Both the position numbers and the translations under genes were made by a program. The notes under the pieces were generated by a model. That model did no database searches. It saw only the letters and a list, made by a program, of their open reading frames with translations, and was not told the origin of the DNA. 18,473 nucleotides of DNA from CAYOVG01 sp964407285 (GTDB lineage: Bacteria; Desulfobacterota; Syntrophobacteria; Syntrophobacterales; Syntrophobacteraceae): contig CAYOVG010000113.1 of the NCBI GenBank assembly GCA_964407285.1, positions 1-18,473 of the forward strand, in the 5' to 3' direction. Every line of letters starts with the position of its first letter. Positions within the stretch are counted from its first letter, which is position 1. Positions 7,936 through 15,534 of this stretch are shown here, in pieces.

Positions 7936-7963
7936 TTGACATAGGGGTCCCGCTTGGTATATT
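7936..7963 (+). promoter_or_regulatory. Predicted sigma70 promoter for recB-recD
   Basis: TTGACA at 7936-7941 and TATATT at 7958-7963 are separated by 16 bp, a near-consensus promoter reading toward recB. The -10 hexamer overlaps that of the opposing mltF promoter. Confidence 0.6.
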
Positions 7964-7987
7964 TTCCGTAATTGTCGAACATGTCAA
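7958..7987 (-). promoter_or_regulatory. Predicted sigma70 promoter for mltF
   Basis: On the minus strand a consensus TTGACA (7987-7982) is followed 18 bp later by AATATA (7963-7958), or 17 bp later by AAATAT. Transcription would begin around 7950, about 40 nt before the mltF start codon. Confidence 0.5.
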
Positions 7988-8078
7988 TAAGTAAAACGGG
8001 TTTTGGATGCAGAAGCTGCGCTCGGGCGCGGCCGGACGGGCAATAACCGCCCGGGAGAAACAGGGCGCAAACCTCACT

Positions 8079-11000
8079 ATGCTGGAATTCGATCTTCCCG
8101 ACAGTCCGCTGGCGGGCGCAAACCTCATCGAGGCCGGCGCCGGTACCGGCAAGACCTACACGATAACCGGGCTCGTCCTGCGGCTCATCATCGAGAAGGA
8201 CATCCCCCTGGAGGAAATCCTGGTGGTGACCTTTACGGAAGCCGCCACCTGCGAACTGAAGGACAGGATCAGGATGCGGCTTCGCGACGCCCACCGCGCG
8301 TTTTCCCGCCGTGAAGCGAAAGACCCCCTCCTGGCGCGGCTCCTCGAAAAGCATCCGGACGCCGATGCGGCCCGGAGAAAACTCGGTTTCGCCGTCAACG
8401 ACTTCGACCGGGCGTCCATCTTCACCATCCACGGTTTCTGCATGAGGACCCTGCTGGATCACGCATTCGCAAGCACGATCCTGTTCGACGCCGAACTGGC
8501 AACGGATGAGCAAACCTACATCCGGGAGGTCGTTCAGGATTTCTGGCGAAGCTGTTTTTACAAGGCGTCCAGCCTCTTCTTCAACCATGCCCGCAAGGCC
8601 TTGGGCATCGCCGCCCTCACCGAACTGGCGAGAAGAACGGCCAACAGCGCGAACGTCAAAATCGTACCCTCCTCCCTGCGCGCGCCGGACTGCTCGACCC
8701 TGGAGGAGGAATTCCGCCGGCAATTCGGGAAGGCCTGCGAATGCTGGCGGGAATCCAGGGACGCCGTTGCGGAAATGCTCTCCACGCACCCCGGGCTCAA
8801 CAGGTCGAAGTACAGGAAAAACAGCATACCGGACTGGATCGTCGCCATGGATGCGTTCCTCTCCGGTGAATGCCTCGACTGCCTGCTCTGCAAGGGGTTC
8901 GAGAAATTCACGATTGGAGAACTGGAACGTGGGACCAAGAGCGGGAAGCAACCTCCGGCTCATCCCCTTTTTCAGGTTTGCGAGGACCTTCTCCGGGCCG
9001 CCCAGAACCTCCGGGCCGCCTACGACGAAAAGGCGCTCGGCCTCAAGATCGAATTTCTCACCTACTTGCGGCAGGAACTGGAAGCGAGGAAATCCGCGAA
9101 GAGCGTTCTATTCTTCAACGATCTGCTGGTGAAGCTCCAGCACGCCGTTGCCGGGCCCGGCGGCGAGTTCATGTCGGCGATCGTCGGGCGGAAGTACAAA
9201 GCCGCCCTGATAGACGAATTTCAGGATACCGATTCCATCCAGTACGACATATTCCACCGGGTTTTCGGAACGACGCCCTCCAGCACGAAATCCACGGACA
9301 CGCAAGCCCCGGTCCTCTTCCTGATCGGCGACCCAAAACAGGCCATCTACGGTTTTCGAGGGGCCGACATCTTCACCTACATGGACGCGGCCGATAAGAC
9401 TCCGTCCAGGTTCACCCTGACCGAGAACTGGCGCTCTGAACCCGGTCTCATAGAGGCCGTCAATGCTGTCTTCGGCAACAACGCAAATCCGTTCGTCTTC
9501 GACCGCATCTCCTTCCCGCCCGCGCGACCTGCAAGCGCCGGGGAGCGTCAGTTCCTGACCATTGACGGCGAGAAGCCCCCGCCGCTACGGATCTGGTACC
9601 TGCGGCCGGAGGACGACTCCAATGGGAAGCCGGTCGGCAAAGGGGAAGCGGCTGCCGTGATAGCCCGTTCCGTGGCCGCCGAGATATCGCGGCTCCTCGT
9701 GCGGGGCCGGGAGAAACGTCTTCTCATCGGAGAGCGCCCCGTGCGCCGGGGGGACATAGCCGTGCTGGTGCGCAAGAACCGCGAGGCACTCCTGGTCCAG
9801 GAAACCCTGGCGCAACTCGGAATACACTCTGTTCTCTTCAATATGGGAAACCTCTTCGAAAGCAGGGAGGCCGTGGAGGTGCAACGCGTCATTTCGGCCG
9901 TCGCCAATCCGGCCGACGAGCGGCTCATCCGGTCCGCCCTGGTGACCGAACTCATCGGCGTCGGCGGAGAGGAACTCGATCGCCTCTCGAGTGATGAAAA
10001 CGGCTGGGACCTGTGGCTCGCAAGGTTCGGGGAGTATCACGAAACGTGGTCGAAATACGGGTTTTTCCGCATGTTCAGGGCGTTGCTGACGGGAGAGAAA
10101 GTGCTGCCGCGCCTCATGTCCCTGACTGGCGGAGAGCGTCGCTGCACCAACATACTGCACCTGTCGGAAGTGCTCCACGGGGCGGCCGTGGAGAACAATC
10201 TGAGCATGGTCGGGCTGGTGAAATGGCTCGCCATGCGCAGGAGCGACGCCGGCCCGGCTACGGAGGAGCACCAGCTCCGGCTCGAAAGCGACGAGAACGC
10301 CGTTAAGCTCATCACCATCCATAAGAGCAAGGGGCTGGAGTATCCCATCGTCTTCTGCCCCTTCGCATGGGACGGCTCCAGGGTCAAGGGCGTTCCCTTC
10401 ACCTTCCACGATCAGGCCTCGGCCGACATGGCCCTTACCCTCGACCTGGGCTCTCCCGATCTGAACAACCACAGGAACATGGCGGAACGGGAACAACTGG
10501 CGGAAAACCTGCGTCTCCTCTACGTGGCCCTCACGCGCGCCAGGCACCGGTGCTACCTGGTCTGGGGGCATATCAACGAGGCGGATACCTCGGCTCCCGC
10601 CTACCTGTTCCACCACCGCGCGCTGGGAGACTGGAACGGCCTGCCCGATGCCATGGAGACTCGAATCGGAGCGCTGGACGACGATTCCAGGTGGAAAGAC
10701 CTGGAGGAAATCGCTGCCGGATCGCGCGGCGCCATCCACCTGTGCGAAATACCCCGCGACGCGGGCGCTCCCATGCCTCCCCTGGACAGTGAAACGGCCG
10801 GCCTCACGGCGCGGTCCTTTCACGGAGTCATCGACCGCAACTGGAAGATCTCCAGCTACACATCGCTGGTGCACAACAAACCGCACAAGGCGGAACTCTC
10901 CGACCGCGACGAGGCGCTTCTCCAAACGGTTTTGCCGGACAATGCGACGCCGGACGCAGGAGCCGGACCGGGGGAACCGGGCCGCAAGCCGCCGCGCGAA

Positions 11001-11765
11001 CCGGACATCTTCTCCCTTCCGGGAAGCGCGGCCACGGGGACCCTGCTCCACGAGATCTTCGAACATCTCGATTTTACATCGCACGACGATGCCGCAGTTC
11101 GTGAACTCGTCTCCACCCGGCTCGCACGGCACGGCTACGACAAGAAGTGGGTGGGGCCCGTTCACCGGATGGTGCAAAACGTCTTGACGGTGGATTTCGA
11201 CTCGGAATACGGAAGCTTTACCCTCTCCCGCGTCCACGCCTCCCAGCGCTTCACCGAACTGGAGTTCTACTTCCCGCTCAACCGCCTCGCTCCGGACAGG
11301 CTTCGCGAAGTTCTCGCGCGGTGCGTCCGGAGCGGCGATGGACCGGCGACGGACGCGCCGTCCAACATCGAAGCCCTCGCCCTGGAGCCCTTCGAAGGTT
11401 ACATGAAGGGATTCATCGACCTGGTCTTTCGAATTGGAGAGCGCTTTTACATCCTGGACTGGAAATCCAACAAACTGGGGGAAGATATCGAATGCTACAG
11501 CCGGGATGCCCTGCAGGAGGCCATTCTGGACAACTTCTACAATCTCCAGTACTACCTGTATACGCTGGCCCTGCACCAGTACCTCGAGGCGCGCATGCCC
11601 GGTTACGATTACGAATCTCATTTCGGGGAGGTGTTCTACGTCTTCCTGCGCGGAGTGGACCCGGCGATGGGGCCCCGCTACGGCATCTACAGGGACCGTC
11701 CGCCGCTCGCATCCATCGAGGCGCTGCGCGAGAACCTCATAAGCAGGGAAGGAACCGGATTGTGA
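8079..11765 (+). CDS. recB: Exodeoxyribonuclease V beta subunit RecB
   Basis: RecB is the 3'-5' UvrD-type (SF1A) helicase and the only nuclease of RecBCD. From the ATG at 8079 the protein has 1228 residues. Helicase motifs appear in order: Walker A EAGAGTGKT (Lys25), Walker B LIDEFQDTD (~376-384), GDPKQAIYGFRGAD (~417-430), LTENWRSEP (~446), TIHKSKGLEYPIV (~746-758) and LYVALTRARHR (~815-825). The C-terminal nuclease domain keeps the catalytic set His991, Asp1114, Asp1127 and Lys1129; the 13-residue Asp-Asp spacing and the DxK equal those of E. coli RecB. I prefer 8079 because RecB homologues begin just before this FDLPDSPLAGANLIEA segment; an in-frame ATG at 8007 would add 24 residues. Neither start has a strong ribosome binding site. 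The stop overlaps the recD start. Confidence 0.95.
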   Translation: MLEFDLPDSPLAGANLIEAGAGTGKTYTITGLVLRLIIEKDIPLEEILVVTFTEAATCELKDRIRMRLRDAHRAFSRREAKDPLLARLLEKHPDADAARRKLGFAVNDFDRASIFTIHGFCMRTLLDHAFASTILFDAELATDEQTYIREVVQDFWRSCFYKASSLFFNHARKALGIAALTELARRTANSANVKIVPSSLRAPDCSTLEEEFRRQFGKACECWRESRDAVAEMLSTHPGLNRSKYRKNSIPDWIVAMDAFLSGECLDCLLCKGFEKFTIGELERGTKSGKQPPAHPLFQVCEDLLRAAQNLRAAYDEKALGLKIEFLTYLRQELEARKSAKSVLFFNDLLVKLQHAVAGPGGEFMSAIVGRKYKAALIDEFQDTDSIQYDIFHRVFGTTPSSTKSTDTQAPVLFLIGDPKQAIYGFRGADIFTYMDAADKTPSRFTLTENWRSEPGLIEAVNAVFGNNANPFVFDRISFPPARPASAGERQFLTIDGEKPPPLRIWYLRPEDDSNGKPVGKGEAAAVIARSVAAEISRLLVRGREKRLLIGERPVRRGDIAVLVRKNREALLVQETLAQLGIHSVLFNMGNLFESREAVEVQRVISAVANPADERLIRSALVTELIGVGGEELDRLSSDENGWDLWLARFGEYHETWSKYGFFRMFRALLTGEKVLPRLMSLTGGERRCTNILHLSEVLHGAAVENNLSMVGLVKWLAMRRSDAGPATEEHQLRLESDENAVKLITIHKSKGLEYPIVFCPFAWDGSRVKGVPFTFHDQASADMALTLDLGSPDLNNHRNMAEREQLAENLRLLYVALTRARHRCYLVWGHINEADTSAPAYLFHHRALGDWNGLPDAMETRIGALDDDSRWKDLEEIAAGSRGAIHLCEIPRDAGAPMPPLDSETAGLTARSFHGVIDRNWKISSYTSLVHNKPHKAELSDRDEALLQTVLPDNATPDAGAGPGEPGRKPPREPDIFSLPGSAATGTLLHEIFEHLDFTSHDDAAVRELVSTRLARHGYDKKWVGPVHRMVQNVLTVDFDSEYGSFTLSRVHASQRFTELEFYFPLNRLAPDRLREVLARCVRSGDGPATDAPSNIEALALEPFEGYMKGFIDLVFRIGERFYILDWKSNKLGEDIECYSRDALQEAILDNFYNLQYYLYTLALHQYLEARMPGYDYESHFGEVFYVFLRGVDPAMGPRYGIYRDRPPLASIEALRENLISREGTGL

Positions 11766-13696
11766 AAGAAGACCCGCTGGCCATTCTCTACTCGTCGGGC
11801 GAAATATCGCCTCTCGACATCCATTTCGCCAGGCTCATGGAACGACTGAATGAAGGGAAGGACCCCCACCTTGCACTGGCGGCGGCGCTGGTCAGCAGTT
11901 ACACGCGACAGGGGCACATTTGCCTGGACCTGGGGCGAATTGCCGGCAGGCCCATGGCCAAGGCAGCCGAGATCGGCGCGCTCCCGGACCTGCAGCGCTG
12001 GCGCGATGAACTGGCGCGGACCGCCGTGGTCGACTGCTGGGGCGATTACAGGCCCCTGGTCCTGGATGACGCGGGGAGGCTCTACATCTACAGGTACTGG
12101 ACCTATCAGCAAAAGCTCGCCGAAGGAATCAAGGCCCGCATGGACGGAACGACCGCACTGCCTTCCGGCGGGGACGCTCTCAAGGAGCGGCTGGACCGCC
12201 TCTTCCCGCCGTGTCCGGAAGGGGGTGCGGATTGGCAGAAGATCGGGGCGTTCGTGGGGACCTCGAAATCATTCTGCGTTATATCCGGCGGGCCGGGGAC
12301 CGGAAAGACAACCACGGTGGCGAAGATTCTTGCGCTCCTTCTTGATGCGGGGGACGGCCGACACGGCGGAATACCGCGGATCGCCCTGGCGGCGCCCACC
12401 GGAAAGGCCGCCGCCAGGCTCCAGGAGTCCATCAAATCCTCCAGGCGCAAACTCGACTGCCCCGAGTTCGTCAAAAACCGCATTCCCGACTCGGCTTCCA
12501 CCATACACCGGCTGCTCGGGACCGTGCCGGGCGCCCGCCACTTCCGCTTCAACGAGGAGAACCCTCTTCCTCTCGATATCCTGGTGGTCGACGAGGCGTC
12601 GATGGTGGATTTCGCTCTCATGTCCCGGATGGTGCAGGCGCTCCCGCGCAAGGCCCGGCTCATTTTGCTGGGCGACCGGGACCAGCTCGCTTCCGTCGAG
12701 GCGGGGGCGGTGCTCGGCGATATCTGCGATACCGGCGGTAAGATTGCGTTCTCGCCCGATTTTGCGAAAGTATGCGGAGAGGTTTGCGGATGCCGGCTCG
12801 ATGACGTTTTTATACATGACGGCAATGGAAGGAAAGCGGGCGATTGCATCGTCGAACTGCAACGAAGTTACCGGTTTGCGGGTGACAGCGGAATTGCCCT
12901 GCTGAGCCGCGCGGTGAAAAGCGGCGATGCCTCTGGAGCGCTTGCCGTCCTCGGGAGCGGAAGGTATCCCGATCTGTCGTGGAGCCGCCTCCCCTCGTCC
13001 GCCAGGGGGCTGGGCGGCGCCGTGCGAAAAGAGGTGGCGGAAGGGCTGCGGCCGTACATGGCGGAGGTTGCGGCCCTGCGCCGCGGCGGTACTGACGACC
13101 CGCACGAGAGGCTCAAGCGGGTGTTCGATCGTTTCGAGGAATTCAGGATTCTTTGCGCCCTGAGAGGCGGGCCGTACGGAGTTGCGGCGCTGAACATCCT
13201 GGTGGAAAGTATTTTGCGCGAAGAGCGGCTTCTCCAGGGTCCAAAAGTATCGTGGTACCCCGGAAGGCCGGTACTGGTGGGCCGAAACGACTACAACCTG
13301 CGTCTTTTCAACGGCGACATCGGGATATTCCTGCCCGACATCGTTTCGGAAGATGGTTCCGGAGCGGAACCGGACGCCGCCGCGGGACGGGGCTGCCGCG
13401 TTTTCTTTCCCGCAAGCGATGGAAAGTACCGCTCCTTCCACCCGTTGCGCATTCCCGAACACGAAACCGTTTACGCCATGACGGTGCACAAGAGCCAGGG
13501 GTCGGAATTCGACAACGTTCTCCTGGTGCTTCCCGACAGGGAAGCGCCGGTCCTCACGCGTGAACTCGTGTACACGGGCATCACGCGGGCCAGGCGCAGG
13601 ATTTCCATCCGGGGTTCGGAACAGGTGTTGGGAAGTGCGGTCGGCCGTTGCGCGGAGCGCCTCTCCGGTCTCTCGGACGCCCTCTGGCTTGCATGA
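11762..13696 (+). CDS. recD: Exodeoxyribonuclease V alpha subunit RecD
   Basis: RecD is the 5'-3' SF1B helicase subunit of RecBCD. The 644-residue protein has Walker A GGPGTGKT (176-183), APTGKAAARLQESI (~210-223), Walker B VVDEASMVD (Asp277, Glu278), LLGDRDQLASVEAGAVLGD (~302-320), VHKSQGSEFD (~575-584) and VYTGITRARRR (~602-612). The end (RCAERLSGLSDALW) is like that of known RecD proteins, so the gene is complete despite the transposon relic starting 15 nt after its stop. I chose the GTG at 11762, whose GTGA overlaps the recB stop by 4 bp, implying translational coupling and equal dosage of RecB and RecD. A longer open frame upstream lies inside recB and is not real. Confidence 0.94.
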   Translation: MKEDPLAILYSSGEISPLDIHFARLMERLNEGKDPHLALAAALVSSYTRQGHICLDLGRIAGRPMAKAAEIGALPDLQRWRDELARTAVVDCWGDYRPLVLDDAGRLYIYRYWTYQQKLAEGIKARMDGTTALPSGGDALKERLDRLFPPCPEGGADWQKIGAFVGTSKSFCVISGGPGTGKTTTVAKILALLLDAGDGRHGGIPRIALAAPTGKAAARLQESIKSSRRKLDCPEFVKNRIPDSASTIHRLLGTVPGARHFRFNEENPLPLDILVVDEASMVDFALMSRMVQALPRKARLILLGDRDQLASVEAGAVLGDICDTGGKIAFSPDFAKVCGEVCGCRLDDVFIHDGNGRKAGDCIVELQRSYRFAGDSGIALLSRAVKSGDASGALAVLGSGRYPDLSWSRLPSSARGLGGAVRKEVAEGLRPYMAEVAALRRGGTDDPHERLKRVFDRFEEFRILCALRGGPYGVAALNILVESILREERLLQGPKVSWYPGRPVLVGRNDYNLRLFNGDIGIFLPDIVSEDGSGAEPDAAAGRGCRVFFPASDGKYRSFHPLRIPEHETVYAMTVHKSQGSEFDNVLLVLPDREAPVLTRELVYTGITRARRRISIRGSEQVLGSAVGRCAERLSGLSDALWLA

Positions 13697-13711
13697 ATTG
13701 GGGTCAGGCCA

Positions 13712-14215
13712 CGAATCGGCAAGAATGGCGGTCAGCAGCAGGTGTTTGTCTTCGGCCGATTCTCCGCTCTTGAGATGCTTGAAGCGCCGGGTAAAGTCGG
13801 TCCATCTATCGACCTCCAGCAGGTGTGCCGGGATGTGCTTGGGTTTCGGCGGACCGGGCGGCTGGCGAAGCCGGATAATGCCGCTGCCCTTGGCGCCTTC
13901 GCGTAGCGTCAGCAGATCGTCGGGGGCGCTTCGGTGATGATTGGATAGAGGCGCGGTCAGCGCCTTGTACGCCTGGCGCGTGCCGCGCGTGAGAGCTTCA
14001 CTGCATGGGCGTTCGATGACATCTGTTGCCGGCAGGATGATACGCCGCTGCCGCAACATCTCGACCAGCTTCTCGGCCTGTACGATACCACGGTCGATTT
14101 GCTGGGCCAGTTCGGCGAGCTGGTGGATGAACCGCCGGTAATCGGCGGCAGAGAAAGGCGTCAAGTTACTATTTTCGCGTGATTGGTCGGTGGTGAAATG
14201 CCTTCTGGTGAGCAT
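13712..14215 (-). pseudogene. Tn3-family transposase (TnpA) remnant with internal deletion
   Basis: The minus-strand frame encodes FSAADYRRFIHQLAELAQQI, EMLRQRRIILPATDVIER, LTLREGAKGSG and LRQPPGPPKPKH, the pattern of the N-terminal region of Tn3-family TnpA. It then passes directly into LLEVDRWTDFTRRFKHLKSG and LLLTAILADS, which in intact TnpA lie hundreds of residues further on. The junction is near 13818-13823. A full TnpA is about 1000 residues; this one keeps about 150, has no catalytic DDE region and stops matching at 13712 near the recD stop. The open frame beyond that point is antisense to recD and is chance. No terminal inverted repeats were recognised. It is a dead element. Confidence 0.75.
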
Positions 14216-14217
14216 CG

Positions 14218-14493
14218 TTGCTTGTACGCTTTGTACGGCCTTGTGTGTTGGTTGCGGTCACACCGATCAATCAAACTCGAAGAACTGCTCTGGTTGTCCC
14301 GTTATCTACTTCCGGCAGCCCACCGCACCCACCTGTAACTGTGAGGGTTTCCTGCATGGGGAAAACCGCCCTCGCTGTCTGCGACCAATTACGGGCTGTG
14401 GACAAGAGCCGTCTTGCCGACTGGATTGAGAACATGGACCAGGAGTCCATGGGTTCCATCGGCAAAGCGCTTCAGCAGGTCTTATCCCTCTAA
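14218..14493 (+). pseudogene. N-terminally truncated MazF/PemK-type toxin
   Basis: From about 14236 the frame encodes RPCVLVAVTPINQTRRTALV, then VPLSTSGSPPHPP, CDQLRAVDKSRLADW and GSIGKALQQVLSL before TAA. This matches the MazF/PemK endoribonuclease fold from its second strand to the C-terminus (RPxxVVxxxxxN, VVPLST, DQLRxVDKxRL). The expected first ~20 residues (the RGDIW loop with its upstream Gly/Glu turn) are absent, so the product is very unlikely to be an active mRNA interferase. The break lies beside the 5' end of the Tn3 transposase relic. No antitoxin gene is adjacent. Tn3-family transposons are known to carry toxin-antitoxin passengers, so the two relics may come from one element, but this is inference. 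Confidence 0.65.
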
Positions 14494-15534
14494 CCGGCAG
14501 CGGTATGAGGATTCTCGGGCTTGCGCTGAAACAAGGGACCGGAAATGGTAATGAAATCAAGGGTTCCTCATTTCTTCAGAGGTCGGAAATGAGATTGAAA
14601 CATGGTAGATCCCAGTAAAAAGCTTTTAGAATCAGTAGCTTCCAAACCAGAGAATCCTCGCCTCAGTCAGATTGAAACAAGAATGTTGCGCTTCCCGAAT
14701 GTGGACTCGCCCCTCTGACCTCTCCCCCATGGCTTCAATCATGGATATCCCTCGCGCTTGAATTATCTCGGATCGCATCGTACTTTGATCCAAATCTGTA
14801 TGTTGACATGCATGAATGCCTTAATTAGAACGTTTTCGTAGGCGATTCTTCCGGACCAAAGGGACAGAAGACCGAACGGCGCATGTCCGGGTCCGTGGAG
14901 GAGCACCGTTCCCGATGGGCGCCGCCGGGACGAACATCACCGTCGATCTCACGGAAACCCACACTCACGGAAATCTCACGCCTGGACCGGATGGATGGAA
15001 GGGATGGAACCATGGCTGAGAAGAAAGTGTCCTGTATGGAACGGTTCAAGGCGCAATACATGAATCCGAAGGACTCTGGACATCCCGGTCCGGCAGTCGG
15101 GGAAGCAAGCACGAAAACCGGCTGTATTGAACCTAGTCGATATGCACGGAATCGCCACGGATCTTTGGGCCTCGGGAGGCCGAAAACCAGGGCTCGGCGG
15201 CACATAAGAGCGCCACATGCAGATCATAAAAGTAACGCAAACGTGTCATACGATCCGCATGAATGCTGGGTTTGCGGGCTCGGAAATAAAAATTTCAACA
15301 TGCCGTTCAATGGCCATGTGTCAAAAGGAATCAAAATACACACAGGCAAGAAGAGATTGTCTCCAACACATTGCCGACCGGGGCCGGCGGCGCATCCGCA
15401 AATCCACGAACGAATCAGCCTTCACGTCTCCTCCGTTGCTGAATGCATCCGGTCGGGCTCCGATAACGGGGCGGGCAAGCCGGGGCCGGCATGATGCGGG
15501 ACCGTGTCCTATGGAAAGAGACGGCTGAAGCCTC
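14494..15534. other. About 1 kb without a supported gene
   Basis: No recognisable gene is present. A promoter-like TTGACA-N17-TAGAAC occurs at 14803-14831 on the plus strand, and a plus-strand frame is open from 14883 to 15494, with an internal ATG at 15012 after GGAAGG. Its product is rich in Arg, His, Pro and Gly, has no motif beyond an isolated CWVC, and does not look like a conserved protein. I therefore leave it uncalled. The palindrome at 14566-14601 is listed separately. Confidence 0.45.
14566..14601. repeat. Lone palindromic CRISPR-repeat-like sequence
   Basis: A 36-nt stretch has perfect arms CTCATTTC (14567-14574) and GAAATGAG (14586-14593) around an 11-nt loop, followed by ATTGAAAC, the 3' end common to many CRISPR repeats. 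ATTGAAAC recurs at 14671-14678, but the sequence before it does not match, so there is no array. Confidence 0.3.

Noticed and set aside
7911..8963. Upstream extension of the mltF frame to 849 codons
   Set aside because: The extension is antisense to recB, and the signal peptide at 7910 marks the true start.
11147..11761. Longer RecD start inside recB
   Set aside because: The extra residues are recB in another frame; the GTG overlapping the recB stop fits the family length.
12269..13711. Continuation of the TnpA relic frame across recD
   Set aside because: Transposase similarity ends at about 13712; the rest is antisense to recD.
14594..14678. Two ATTGAAAC words 77 bp apart as a CRISPR array
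   Set aside because: The 26 bases before the second word do not match the first copy, and no third unit at the right period is convincing.
14883..15494. 203-codon plus-strand open frame
   Set aside because: The product is rich in Arg, His, Pro and Gly with no recognisable family motif and no clear start signal at the first ATG; it is likely a chance open frame.
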